A stretch of DNA of 64,000 nt from Polaromonas naphthalenivorans CJ2. Lineage in GTDB: Bacteria; Pseudomonadota; Gammaproteobacteria; Burkholderiales; Burkholderiaceae_C. A program made the position numbers and the translations under genes. Below the pieces are notes generated by a model. It ran no database searches, had not been told where the DNA came from, and saw only the letters and a list, made by a program, of their open reading frames with translations. How positions within the stretch are numbered: the first letter of the stretch is position 1; every line of letters starts with the position of its first letter. The DNA lies in the NCBI RefSeq assembly GCF_000015505.1, contig NC_008759.1, positions 1 to 64,000 on the forward strand, in the 5' to 3' direction. Below, piece by piece: positions 33,972-42,621 of this stretch.

Positions 33972-34190
33972 ATGGGAATGACCCATCAAGTACGCCCCTC
34001 GAACTCTTGCAGCCAATGCGGTGCCACCAGCTACCGTCCGGTAATAGGCCGCGATGGGCGCGGCGCCATGCAGCCGACGGGCCGGTATTGCTGCACGGGG
34101 TGCAACCTGAAGTTTGGAATGCTTGACGAATGGCGTCATGGCCGAAGCGACAAGGCCAGTCATGAGATGCATGAGTTCTCGCTGTCTTGA
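33972..34190 (+). CDS. Small zinc-ribbon protein
   Basis: 72 residues from ATG 33972. Cys pairs in SCSQCGATSYRPVIGRDG and YCCTGCNLKFG form a zinc ribbon. Gly/Arg-rich linkers suggest nucleic-acid binding. Similar tiny proteins are common on beta-proteobacterial plasmids; function unknown. It follows the HipA-like gene by 55 bp. Confidence 0.65.
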   Translation: MGMTHQVRPSNSCSQCGATSYRPVIGRDGRGAMQPTGRYCCTGCNLKFGMLDEWRHGRSDKASHEMHEFSLS

Positions 34191-34249
34191 GCGAGAAAAT
34201 ATGGGTATTCGAATTTTCTGATTGAAAGCACCGGTTCTAAATACCGGGC

Positions 34250-34537
34250 TTACATTGATTCCATTTCCCGGGTGGCTTCATCCAGAACTGATTGCGCAAC
34301 GCCATGCTTTCTCAGTGCCTCAAGCAGCCGTGCTTGCGCGCCGAAAGCAAACTGCGCCTCATCACGGCGCAGCCCTTCGCTGAGGTACGCTTTTAGCAGC
34401 GACTGATATCCTGCAAAACCGCGCTTGGGAGCAATGTTTTTCATGGACTCGACCACATCAACCGGGATTCGCAGTGTGATGGAGGTCATCAAGCGGTCTT
34501 TCACCAACCGTGATTTCAAAGTATCAGAAATGCTCAT
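34250..34537 (-). CDS. brnA: BrnA-family antitoxin
   Basis: 95 residues from the ATG at 34537. TSITLRIPVDVVESMKNIAP then KRGFAGYQSLLKAYLSEGL is the BrnA ribbon-helix-helix signature; BrnA binds the BrnT ribonuclease and represses the operon. The reading frame is intact although the BrnT gene immediately upstream is broken. The gene overlaps the brnT end by 14 bp in another frame, the usual arrangement. Confidence 0.8.
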   Translation of the reverse strand: MSISDTLKSRLVKDRLMTSITLRIPVDVVESMKNIAPKRGFAGYQSLLKAYLSEGLRRDEAQFAFGAQARLLEALRKHGVAQSVLDEATREMESM

Positions 34538-34822
34538 GCTCTCGCCTTTCATCGTTACTGAATTTACAGGCCGAAATAATGCGAATAACCGCACCCTCAA
34601 ACTGAACATGCACCACGAACAGCAAGCTCCCGGTAGCATCAAAACCAATGATGGCATGACGGGCCTCGTCATTACGCTCTGCGTCCACCAGCCGAAATAA
34701 CGGGTCGAAAAACACCGTCGGGCCTGTTCAAACGTTATCCCCTTGTGTTTACCGGGATTTTTCGCAGCTTTGCGGTCATTTCACACAAAGTCGATGCCAT
34801 TGAAATGGTAGTTAATGTCCAT
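34524..34822 (-). pseudogene. brnT: brnT toxin pseudogene (nonsense plus frameshift)
   Basis: The start at 34822 (MDINYHFNGIDFV) is followed by TGA at 34781-34783, where the family has Trp. The same frame continues as NDRKAAKNPGKHKGITFEQA. One missing base then shifts it to VFFDPLFRLVDAERNDEARH, IIGFDATGSLLFVVHV and RIISACKFSNDERREHEHF, the C-terminal BrnT signature, ending at 34524. Two independent lesions make a functional ribonuclease toxin unlikely, while the antitoxin frame is preserved. Confidence 0.8.
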
Positions 34823-35460
34823 CAAGTGGATTTTAGGTAATGTATTGACTTTGTAAATACATTTTTTTGGGCAAGTACTCGACGAAGGCATCTCAATGCC
34901 AACCAGATAATCCGAATACGCCAAAATATTGGACAAAAACAGACCAACACCACAACGTGGAAACTGTTGGGCATCCAGTTCGACGGCCAAGTGTTAATGA
35001 GGCTCGTCCCCGATTCGTCCTGATAAGCCCTGCCCGTGCTATCTTTTCACCATGGCGAATCGTTATCTGTCTTCCTTGAGCACCTAAATTCCGCAGAGGA
35101 ATAGGGCCTTTCCTGGGAAAAAGGACTTTCGACAGGTGCCCACGCTGTCACCAGCACAGTCAAGGTTTTACCGGGGTAAAGTGTTGACGCCAACGGCTTG
35201 GCACCTGATTCGTCATCAGAGCCTTCGCGGTTCAGAGGACCTTTTTCTGCCGTAGATTTTTCCAGCGGTGAAGCCGGATTTCAGGCACCTGCTACCTGTT
35301 CCAGGTCCGCCAGGCCTCGGCCAACGGCCGGAATTCAGAAATGCGCCGAAAGAGCGACCTGCTAACGGCGTTTGTAGCCATTCGACAGCCCCGAAGGCCA
35401 AATGGTTGCATATCGGGGGTTCTGGTAAATATACTTCCGAACCATCGGAGGTTTATCAAA
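34823..35460. other. Noncoding region, no gene supported
   Basis: About 640 bp between the brnT remnant and the DUF433 gene. Frames present (for example 34867-35079) lack ribosome sites and family resemblance. The DUF433 gene's GGAGG at 35443-35451 region marks its right end. Confidence 0.45.
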
Positions 35461-36123
35461 ATGCCCACACCACTCTTTATTCCCACTGCGCAAGCTGCAT
35501 TCATCGCTGGCCTGACGGACCGACAGATGAATCGGGTTGTGGACGAACACCTTGTGCCGGAGCCCCTCTTTGAACAGCAAGGCAACAGTCGCCTGTTCAC
35601 TCGCTTGGGCGCTGCGTTCGCAAAGTTCTACTTTTCGACCGAGGACCTACTCCTCGCTGGTGCCCGTAGACAAGTCCTCGATGAGCTCAGCGCGCGAGTC
35701 GACCGGCTGCAAGTGAAGGACCAAGTCTTGATGTTGACGCTGCTGGACTCCATGAGCTGGAAGGTCGAGCGCAAGCATGTTGAAGTCGATGTGCTGCCGT
35801 TCCTCCAAGAAGCCTTCTATCGCGCCAAGGAAGTGGACCAGGCGGACGCGCTGGTGACCACCAACCCCGAAGTCATGGGTGGAGTACCGGTATTTGTGGG
35901 CACGCGGGTGCCTTTCGGTATTGTTCTGGGCTCGTTGGCGGCAGGCGTCCACCTAGGCCGCCTGCAGGCGTCATACCCCTTCTTAACCGAAGCGCACATT
36001 CAGGCCGCCAAGGTCTATGAGGCAGTCCATCCTCGTCGAGGTAGGCCCCGTCGTATTGCCGATGTGAATCCGGAGCTTGAGCGTCGTGTAATCCGGGTCA
36101 TCAAGCGCGCCGCCAGTGCATGA
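35461..36123 (+). CDS. DUF433 family antitoxin-like protein
   Basis: 220 residues from ATG 35461 with CGGAGG upstream. The N-terminal half starts with a HTH-like segment (AAFIAGLTDRQMNRVVDEHL). The C-terminal DUF433 domain is NPEVMGGVPVFVGTRVPFGI, VLGSLAAGVHLGRLQASYPF and LTEAHIQAAKVYEAVHP. DUF433 proteins are antitoxins of type II modules with a DUF5615 PIN-like partner usually encoded just downstream. Here only a remnant of such a partner is seen at 36120. Confidence 0.8.
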   Translation: MPTPLFIPTAQAAFIAGLTDRQMNRVVDEHLVPEPLFEQQGNSRLFTRLGAAFAKFYFSTEDLLLAGARRQVLDELSARVDRLQVKDQVLMLTLLDSMSWKVERKHVEVDVLPFLQEAFYRAKEVDQADALVTTNPEVMGGVPVFVGTRVPFGIVLGSLAAGVHLGRLQASYPFLTEAHIQAAKVYEAVHPRRGRPRRIADVNPELERRVIRVIKRAASA

Positions 36124-36173
36124 GGCTCCGATTTCTCATTGATGGACTCAGTCAAGATTCGGCAACACTTTAA
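36120..36173 (+). pseudogene. Remnant of a DUF5615 PIN-like toxin start
   Basis: ATG 36120 overlaps the DUF433 stop (ATGA) and opens MRLRFLIDGLSQDSATL, which matches the start of DUF5615 proteins (R-F-L-I-D then L-S-x-x-L), but stops at TAA 36171-36173. No convincing continuation was found; the second Asp region is absent or degenerate. Confidence 0.5.
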
Positions 36174-36412
36174 GCCAACGCCTAGAAGTTGGGCTGTTGG
36201 TGCTTTTCCATGGTGGACCTAAATGCCTTCCACCTCCGAGGGGTAGCGCCATGTTCACTTCCTGGTGTTCAAACCAGTGCCTCAGTGCGACGCTGTTCAG
36301 GCAATAAATTTTCAATGGACAAACCTTCCTCTTGGTTGCAAGGGGTGAAGGTATCCTCGGAGACCCGTGCAAGTTCGGTATCTTCCGGTCTGCTCGGTTT
36401 CAAAAGAAATTA

Positions 36413-37345
36413 ATGTCAAAAAACTCCGGCTCGCTCAAGGCGGTCTTCTATGCATTGGGCGCCAACGGCGGCATTGCGCTGGCCAAGGCGGTTGCGGCAT
36501 TCTTCACCGGCAGCGGCGCCATGCTTGCCGAGGCTCTGCACAGTTTTGCCGATTGCGGCAACCAGGTTCTGCTGCTCGTGGGCATGCAGCAAGCCAAGAA
36601 GCTGCCGACGCCGGACCACCCGATGGGTTACGGACGTGTCGTCTATTTCTGGTCGATGATGGTCGGCGTGCTCCTTTTCAGCATCGGCGGACTGTTTTCG
36701 GTCTGGCACGGGGTCCAGTCGCTGCAGCATCCCGAACCCGTGAAGTATTTGCTGCCGTCCCTGGGCGTGTTGCTGGTGGCGGTGGTTCTGGAAGGCATCA
36801 GTCTTCGCGGCGCACTGAAAGCGCTGGCTGTGGAGCGCGGTGAAAAGAGCCTCTGGCGCTGGTTCCGTGAGACGCGGCAATCCGAACTCCTGGTCATCAC
36901 CGGTGAAGACATCGCAGCCCTGGCCGGCCTGGCCCTGGCCTTTGTTGCGCTGGCGCTCACCGGCCTCACGGGAAACCCGGTGTTCGATGCCCTGGGCTCG
37001 ATTGCGGTGGGGCTTTTGTTGATGGGTGTCTCGTTCGCGGTCACCACGGAGGTCAAAAGCCTCATTACTGGCGAGTCCGCCTCTCCGGAGATGCGCTCAG
37101 CCATCACCGAATTCGTTGCGAGCCAGCCCGAGGTGGAGCGCATCGTGAACCTCATCACGTTTCAGTTGGGCGACAAGATTGCCGTGGCGGTGAAGGCCAA
37201 GATGGTCCCGATGGCCAGCGCCGATGCGCTGGTGTCCGCTATCGATGAGGTGGAGGAACGCCTGCAGGCTCACTTTCCCAATCTGCACTGGTCATTCTTC
37301 GAGCCCGATGCAGGCAAACCCCGACCTGAACCGGCCGCGCTGTAG
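36413..37345 (+). CDS. Cation diffusion facilitator (CDF) family transporter
   Basis: 310 residues from ATG 36413. Six transmembrane helices are visible. Helix 2 carries the metal site motif AEALHSFADCGNQ (H-x-x-x-D) and helix 5 carries VITGEDIAALAGLALAFVAL with the second acidic pair. A C-terminal cytoplasmic domain (EFVASQPEVERIVNLITFQL, AIDEVEERLQAHFPNLHWSF) is complete. CDF proteins export zinc, cobalt, iron or manganese by proton antiport; the exact metal is unknown. It lacks a neighbouring regulator. Confidence 0.9.
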   Translation: MSKNSGSLKAVFYALGANGGIALAKAVAAFFTGSGAMLAEALHSFADCGNQVLLLVGMQQAKKLPTPDHPMGYGRVVYFWSMMVGVLLFSIGGLFSVWHGVQSLQHPEPVKYLLPSLGVLLVAVVLEGISLRGALKALAVERGEKSLWRWFRETRQSELLVITGEDIAALAGLALAFVALALTGLTGNPVFDALGSIAVGLLLMGVSFAVTTEVKSLITGESASPEMRSAITEFVASQPEVERIVNLITFQLGDKIAVAVKAKMVPMASADALVSAIDEVEERLQAHFPNLHWSFFEPDAGKPRPEPAAL

Positions 37346-37425
37346 TTCGGGCATTCGACGAAAGCGTCGGCGATTCAAGCATCAGCCCTCGGCTGATTTG
37401 CGTAATTCGAGTGCCGCCTGGCAGT

Positions 37426-38079
37426 TCAAGTCCAGTCGCTGGAGTCGTCAGACCCACCGATATCAAGCAACTCGCTAAACCCGGCGCTGCTGTCCGGGAT
37501 GCTGCTGCTGGTGTCAGTCGGCGCGTCAAGGAAGTTGTTGGCAGGCGCCTCCTTGTCCGCAGCAGGTGAACTCAAGGGACTGGCTCCCGCAAGCGGTGAG
37601 TTGTGGTGGCCGCCCACCAGACTGTTGATTCCCTGGAACAGGAATGCGCCCGCGGCCACGCCCGCAGCCGTGGTGGCCATGTTGGACAGAAAACCGGGCG
37701 CCTGAAATCCACGGACAGGCGGGGCAAAGGCTGCCGGCTGAACAGCTTGAACCGCCTGAACAGGCGGGCTGCTCATCACGGGAGCCGAAAAGGCTGGACT
37801 CGGCTGGCGTCCCCAGGTGGTCGCATCGAGAAAGCTTGACGCCGCTGGGGCAGGGCGCTGCTGCGCCAGCTGGGCCTTGAGCTGAGTAATCTGCGCTTGG
37901 GCATCCTGCAAGGCGGCGTCAAGCAGCAAGGCGCGCTGCACGACCAGATAGGCCGCATCGGGCTGGCGCGCAAACGTGCTGGCAATCATCGCCTGCGCTT
38001 CTTCATCTTTGACGCCCGCCCGCGCCTGGGCCAGTTGCTGCAGGAAAGTGGTCAATTGCTCGCGTTCTTGCAAATTCAT
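37426..38079 (-). CDS. DUF2076 family protein
   Basis: 217 residues from the ATG at 38079 (MNLQEREQLTTFLQQLAQAR). The N-terminal DUF2076 coiled-coil domain continues as AYLVVQRALLLDAALQDAQA and ITQLKAQLAQQ. A Pro/Ala-rich linker and a short hydrophobic segment (ATTAAGVAAGAFLFQGINSL) follow, then an acidic tail (LLDIGGSDDSSDWT). DUF2076 proteins are periplasmic-like or membrane-associated ligand-binding proteins of unknown role. It is a stand-alone gene. Confidence 0.85.
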   Translation of the reverse strand: MNLQEREQLTTFLQQLAQARAGVKDEEAQAMIASTFARQPDAAYLVVQRALLLDAALQDAQAQITQLKAQLAQQRPAPAASSFLDATTWGRQPSPAFSAPVMSSPPVQAVQAVQPAAFAPPVRGFQAPGFLSNMATTAAGVAAGAFLFQGINSLVGGHHNSPLAGASPLSSPAADKEAPANNFLDAPTDTSSSIPDSSAGFSELLDIGGSDDSSDWT

Positions 38080-38253
38080 GAAGGGCTCCGGGTTTGAAAT
38101 CAAGGGCAGCATTTCAAATGCAGCCTCGTCGCCAAAAGTTCAAGGGCGGCCTTGTCGCTATACGTGGAAATCATCCGCGTTTTCCTGGGTTTCCTCCAAA
38201 TTCCAGGAGGATGTTTTGACTTTTTCTCACCTGACCCTACACAAGAAACCGCC

Positions 38254-38619
38254 ATGCCCACTCCACTTCCCAAAAACAGACTTTTCCCCCTGACCGCTGA
38301 GGACAAGACCCGGCTTCAAAACCTTGCCCCGTTGTTCGATATTCATTTCCGCAAGATGGACGAGCAAACCTGCGTCCTGAGAACCATGGCAGGCGCGGGT
38401 GCGTTGGAGCTGAAGCTACCAGCGTCGTTGGCCTACCGCAGGCTGCTGTCGGAACTCTGCGAAAAAACCGTCCCTTGGATTCCTTTCCATCTTAAGGAGT
38501 CCTGTCGGGACTCGCTGCTGGGCAGGAGCGACGCAAACCTGGCGCGCGTGGCGGTGCTTTACGCCCGGGACAGGAAAGCTACACGTGCTCGTGCCGCCAT
38601 CAGTCTTTGCCTGCTTTGA
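38254..38619 (+). CDS. Hypothetical protein
   Basis: 121 residues from ATG 38254 (MPTPLPKNRLFPLTAEDKTR). It is mixed alpha/beta with a basic tail (ARDRKATRARAAISL). No motif or membrane segment. It is transcribed away from the DUF2076 gene and upstream of the phasin gene by 125 bp. Confidence 0.55.
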   Translation: MPTPLPKNRLFPLTAEDKTRLQNLAPLFDIHFRKMDEQTCVLRTMAGAGALELKLPASLAYRRLLSELCEKTVPWIPFHLKESCRDSLLGRSDANLARVAVLYARDRKATRARAAISLCLL

Positions 38620-38744
38620 AAGGGTGAACTGCTGCCGCGCTAGTTCTCCTTCCCTAATAACCTGCAGTTTCGGTATTGAATTCACCCATGCAGGTTTTAT
38701 TATTAGATAATTGCTGCACTGCAACATTTTTGAAAGGTCATCAC

Positions 38745-39215
38745 ATGCCCGCCAACACTCAAATTGACGATATTGCCTACACCATGAAGGAAAATTTGGC
38801 CAAGTTCAACCCGGCCGCTTCCCAGGAAGCGTTGGCGCCCGTGATGGACAACCTCAAGGCTTGGGGCGAGTTGATTCAAGCGCAAGCCCAAACGGCGCAG
38901 GCCGCCATAGCTGAGACGGTCGAGTTGTTCAAAGGTATCAAGGAACCGACCGCCGCTTTTGAAGCCATGAAGGCCGCCGCAGAGCAGGGCCTTGCCTTGG
39001 CATCGCAGAATATGAAAGATGCCATGGCCCTGAGCTTTGAGCAGTTTCAATCCGGCGTCGATACGCTGCAAAAGGCTTATCCTGCACCGGAAGCGTTTGC
39101 TCCTGTGGCAAAAGGCCTCAAAGATGCAGCTTCCACCATGCAAAATGTCCTGGAATCAGCCATGAACAAGAGCGCAGAGACTGTAAAAACGGCTGCCCGA
39201 AAAGCACGCGCCTAA
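38745..39215 (+). CDS. phaP: Phasin family protein
   Basis: 156 residues, all helical. The central block (AWGELIQAQAQTAQAAIAET, VELFKGIKEPTAAFEAMKAA, LALASQNMKDAMALSFEQFQ) is the phasin domain. The Ala/Lys-rich C-terminus (NKSAETVKTAARKARA) is typical. Phasins coat polyhydroxyalkanoate granules, so the host probably makes PHB. AAAGG upstream of the start; a strong terminator follows at 39303-39330. Confidence 0.85.
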   Translation: MPANTQIDDIAYTMKENLAKFNPAASQEALAPVMDNLKAWGELIQAQAQTAQAAIAETVELFKGIKEPTAAFEAMKAAAEQGLALASQNMKDAMALSFEQFQSGVDTLQKAYPAPEAFAPVAKGLKDAASTMQNVLESAMNKSAETVKTAARKARA

Positions 39216-39302
39216 CCGAAGAATTTCTGGGTAATGCAGCCGGGCTGCTTCGTTGAGCCGGTTGAAGCTGCAGGGTAGCCTCTGGATTGCTTTCAAATGA
39301 TG

Positions 39303-39330
39303 GACCCGGCCGCTGTGCCGGGTTTTTTTA
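39303..39330 (+). terminator. Intrinsic terminator after the phasin gene
   Basis: ACCCGGC and GCCGGGT form a GC stem with a short loop (39304-39323), followed by a run of T residues. Confidence 0.85.
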
Positions 39331-39450
39331 TTGGGTGGCGAATTCTGGCGGGAATGCTACTTGGAGCAGTCTCAGAATTTTGAATTTAAAGCTTAGTTTT
39401 TTACCCGTGCAAATAGTGGCCGTCAGCGTTGCGCATACAGTTAAAAATCA

Positions 39451-39924
39451 TCATTTTTTTCGTTTCATCTTGGAGTGAAGCGAAGCAGCAGCTGAAACGA
39501 CAGCTGCACCTCCAGCGATGGCTACCAATATGGGCACAGCCGTCACGATTAACGGCGTACTTACCAACCCCAATGCAACGCCTACAGCGCTCAATCCTGT
39601 TGGTGCAAGGACGGAAGCACCAGCGCCAGCGACGGCAGCTATTACACGGGTCGCTTTGGCTGCGGTATCAGCAGCGTCGGCTGCTTTCTTGGCTCTATCC
39701 TCGCTAAATATGGAAGAGTTGCCACGTTCTGCGATGGACAAATTTTTCTTCCCTGCGATGACTAAAATTTCCATATCTGATTGTGAAAAAGCCACATTCT
39801 TATGGTCAATCTGCGACATCGTCTTTGGCTTGTTAGCGCCATATTTTTGCTCGCGAAGGTCTAAAAATTTTAGGTTTTTCACAATTGTTCCATTCATGCC
39901 TACAGTAATGTATTCGAAGCTCAC
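39451..39924 (-). CDS. Hypothetical protein with C-terminal membrane helices
   Basis: 157 residues. The N-terminal soluble part (MSFEYITVGMNGTIVKNLKF, NVAFSQSDMEILVIAGKKNL) is followed by two hydrophobic segments rich in Ala/Gly/Val (VIAAVAGAGASVLAPTGLSA, LIVTAVPILVAIAGGAAVVS) and a basic end. Composition is more AT-rich than the neighbours, which hints at transfer. The family is unrecognised. Confidence 0.6.
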   Translation of the reverse strand: MSFEYITVGMNGTIVKNLKFLDLREQKYGANKPKTMSQIDHKNVAFSQSDMEILVIAGKKNLSIAERGNSSIFSEDRAKKAADAADTAAKATRVIAAVAGAGASVLAPTGLSAVGVALGLVSTPLIVTAVPILVAIAGGAAVVSAAASLHSKMKRKK

Positions 39925-40276
39925 TTTTAGAAATGGAAAAAAGCATCCGTTAACTTTAGCGATTGGATAGCCTTGACCTTTATAAAAATCAAGATTTGAG
40001 CTGCTTTTGTGAGAGAGCAGGCATCTATTGGGCGAGATGTCTAAAAAATGCTTTTGGAAAGTCCTATTAAAACCGAAACACGAGAATCTCGATTTTCGAG
40101 AATCCCGAACGCTGAAGAAGTCGACTTTCGTGGGCTAGGAACTGCCTTAGCTCGTGGTTTATTTGTTTTTTGAATTGGACCCCTACCTTGCTGCCCAATT
40201 GCAAGATTAGTTGCTGGTTCGTCACGCTATCCCGGTTTGTTCATTGAGCTCCATCTGATGAACCGAACGTCCTTTT
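39925..40276. other. Noncoding AT-rich region
   Basis: 352 bp with no supported gene. A short inverted repeat CGAGAATC, TCGATTTTCGA and similar sequence lies near 40081-40100. Base composition is AT-richer than average, consistent with a promoter region for the gene at 39451-39924. Confidence 0.4.
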
Positions 40277-40495
40277 CTACAGAGGACCACTCCGCTTGGC
40301 CTCAAGGATGGCTTTTAACGCCAAGGCGTATGCTTCCAGCGAATTCGCACGTTGGTCCAGGACAATTGACAGCAATCCAGCATCGGCCGCTGCGTCCTTG
40401 GGGTCACGGTCGAGCGCTGACAACAAAGCGTGCTTGAACCAGTCGCTCAGGCTGGAGTTTGAAATCAATGCTCTTATTTCTTCATCGCTGGGCAT
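40277..40495 (-). CDS. Small hypothetical protein
   Basis: 72 residues from the ATG at 40495, with AGGAAAG upstream, which decides this start over the one at 40531. All helical (PSDEEIRALISNSSLSDWFK, HALLSALDRDPKDAAADAGL, SLEAYALALKAILEAKR). Unrecognised; no membrane segment. Confidence 0.55.
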   Translation of the reverse strand: MPSDEEIRALISNSSLSDWFKHALLSALDRDPKDAAADAGLLSIVLDQRANSLEAYALALKAILEAKRSGPL

Positions 40496-40898
40496 GGGAC
40501 GCTTTCCTGTCGTATCGGGCACTGCGGCCACTTGTTTAGAGAAATTGCCGCGAACCCTTTCAGGTACCGGGCTACCGGTAGGTCGCTGCTGGCCCGGTTT
40601 TGCAGATGCTCGAAGTAAAGGAAATTATTTTATTTCGGCAATTGCCACACGGTAGGTGAGGAGTCGATGGAACTGTGGATGACAAGTTCAAAGATGGATA
40701 AGCAGCGCCTTGCTTGAATAAGCTTCACCAGTCTGCGACTCAGCGATTCACCTCTCGCGCCAAAAATTCAGCAACGCTCAGGCAGGTACCCGAACCGTTG
40801 AATTGTATGTGGCGAAGCGGCAACAAAACAAGGGTTTACCCTGTGATTTGATTTCATTTTGCGCCGCACCATAAAAAAGCATTCACTGCTTTTTGAAC
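40496..40898. other. Noncoding region
   Basis: About 400 bp with no supported gene or repeat. Confidence 0.45.
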
Positions 40899-41252
40899 AT
40901 GACCCCAGTTCATCTAATCAGTCAAGTAAATCCTATGCGTACTGATGACGGCCCGGCTCGCATCTTTTCAACGGATTTCGTTAACGATGCTTCCACGATG
41001 CATAGCCATGCATCGTTTAAAGGGGAGGTCGCCGACGACGGTAATTTCGAAGCGTGTGCCTGTATGCTGACAAGAGTCGATTTCAAATGGTTGATGGCCG
41101 GTCAAGGGTGGTGGATTGACCCCCATCGCTTGGAGCACGACTGCTTATACGCCGAGGAGGTGCTGAGTTTTGCGCTGGCATCGCCATCTCTCGTATTGCG
41201 TGCATGCGCAGCTTCGCTACAGATGCAACTTGGTTACCCGGTTTCTCATTGA
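40899..41252 (+). CDS. Hypothetical protein
   Basis: 117 residues from ATG 40899. The second half (EACACMLTRVDFKWLMAGQG, WWIDPHRLEHDCLYAEEVLS then FALASPSLVLRACAASLQMQ) looks like a genuine globular domain. The first 40 residues are less certain; an internal ATG at 40935 is an alternative start. The family is unrecognised. Confidence 0.5.
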   Translation: MTPVHLISQVNPMRTDDGPARIFSTDFVNDASTMHSHASFKGEVADDGNFEACACMLTRVDFKWLMAGQGWWIDPHRLEHDCLYAEEVLSFALASPSLVLRACAASLQMQLGYPVSH

Positions 41253-41312
41253 CTGGCGGCCCTGGCTCGCCAATCGGCTGCTTGCAAGCGTGACTTCGAA
41301 CAGGAAACTATC

Positions 41313-41759
41313 GTGGATACCAACTCGACATCACACGGTCTGGAGCGTTTTGTGGAGGCGCAAGACCGGGTCTATGCGGCGGTCAAGGAAGAGCTCGCGG
41401 CTGGCAACAAGACCAGCCATTGGATGTGGTTCGTTTTTCCGCAGCTCAAGGCCCTGGGACGAAGCAGCATGGCCAAACATTTCGGCATCGAATCCGGAGG
41501 TGAAGCGCTTGCTTATTGGCAGCACCCCGTCCTCGGCAAGCGTCTGAAGGAATGCACGGAACTGGTTTTAGCTGCTGATGGCAAGACGGTCCACGAAATT
41601 TTTGGCTCGCCCGATGACCTCAAGTTCAGGTCATGCATGACGCTTTTTGCGCAGGTCGCCCCGGAGGAGCCGGTCTTCAGCCAAGCGTTGGAACACTTTT
41701 TTGACGGGAAGCCTGACACAATGACGCTCAGTTTGCTTCAGCCGGTTGCGGAGCATTGA
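41313..41759 (+). CDS. DUF1810 family protein
   Basis: 148 residues from GTG 41313, with CAGGAAA upstream. RFVEAQDRVYAAVKEELAAG, TSHWMWFVFPQLKALGRSSM and AKHFGIESGGEALAYWQHPV match the DUF1810 family, small bacterial proteins of unknown function. It is complete. Confidence 0.85.
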   Translation: MDTNSTSHGLERFVEAQDRVYAAVKEELAAGNKTSHWMWFVFPQLKALGRSSMAKHFGIESGGEALAYWQHPVLGKRLKECTELVLAADGKTVHEIFGSPDDLKFRSCMTLFAQVAPEEPVFSQALEHFFDGKPDTMTLSLLQPVAEH

Positions 41760-42100
41760 GCTATCGGAGGCTTAAATCAGCGAAAGCAAAAGCGTTTGTT
41801 TCTTGGTCAACGCTGCAGGGCTGTCGAAACCCGCAATGGCACTTCCTTAAAGGGCTGTGGTGAACATTCCTATGTTTGCGTGGTTTTCGCGATTCATCGG
41901 TAAAAGGGTGACTCTACTTTGCATTTGCTCCAAATTCCCGACGCCGCAGCTGCAGCTTGGCTACTGTTCGTCGGGAAAATGGCTGTTACTGGCAATGGCT
42001 ATAAATGAAGCGTTTCGACTCATTGCACCATCTGACCACCTGCGGCGTTGACTGAGCGCCGATACAAAACCTTGAAACCCAACCGTTTAGCGGTCTATCC

Positions 42101-42526
42101 TTGAACAAGACTATTCGCGCTGGGCTTACTTACTTCGCCATCGTGCTCGGTACTGGCTTCGTGCTCGGTGTCTTTCGAGTCCCCTTTCTCGTGCCACGCA
42201 TAGGCGAGCGCTGGGCGGAACTCGCAGAGATGCCCATCATGGCAACCGTCATCTTCCTCGCTGCTGGCTTCATCCTGCGGCGTTTTCCTGCCATCTGTTC
42301 GCCAGCGCGCTGCCTGGCCGCCGGGGTGCTTGCGCTGGCCTTGTCGGTCTGCGCCGAACTCGGCCTTGCCGTTGTCCTCCAGAGCCAGACGCTTGCCGAA
42401 TTCCTCCATAGCCGAGACAAGGTTTCAGGCTCTGTGTACATTGCCTTGTTGCTGGTCTTTGCAGCTATGCCACGCCTTCGTCTGCGGAGTCATGAGCAAG
42501 CCGTGACCAGAAACAGCAAATCCTGA
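42101..42526 (+). CDS. Small multi-pass membrane protein
   Basis: 141 residues, TTG start at 42101 (weak ribosome site). Four hydrophobic helices (LTYFAIVLGTGFVLGVF, IMATVIFLAAGFILRRF, CLAAGVLALALSVCAELGLA, SVYIALLLVFAAMPRL). Unrecognised, with a layout common in small inner-membrane proteins. The AraC-type gene follows on the same strand after 95 bp. Confidence 0.6.
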   Translation: MNKTIRAGLTYFAIVLGTGFVLGVFRVPFLVPRIGERWAELAEMPIMATVIFLAAGFILRRFPAICSPARCLAAGVLALALSVCAELGLAVVLQSQTLAEFLHSRDKVSGSVYIALLLVFAAMPRLRLRSHEQAVTRNSKS

Positions 42527-42621
42527 CTGGCCAAGGTAATTGGCCTCAACCAGGCCCATCAGCTTTTTAAACTGCGCTGGGTCAGGTTGGGTAGACTGAA
42601 GGCCGAAACTGGGAATCTGCC

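Noticed and set aside
41857..42051. 64-codon plus-strand frame before the membrane gene at 42101
   Set aside because: Possible but unsupported: no ribosome site and no protein-like conservation pattern.
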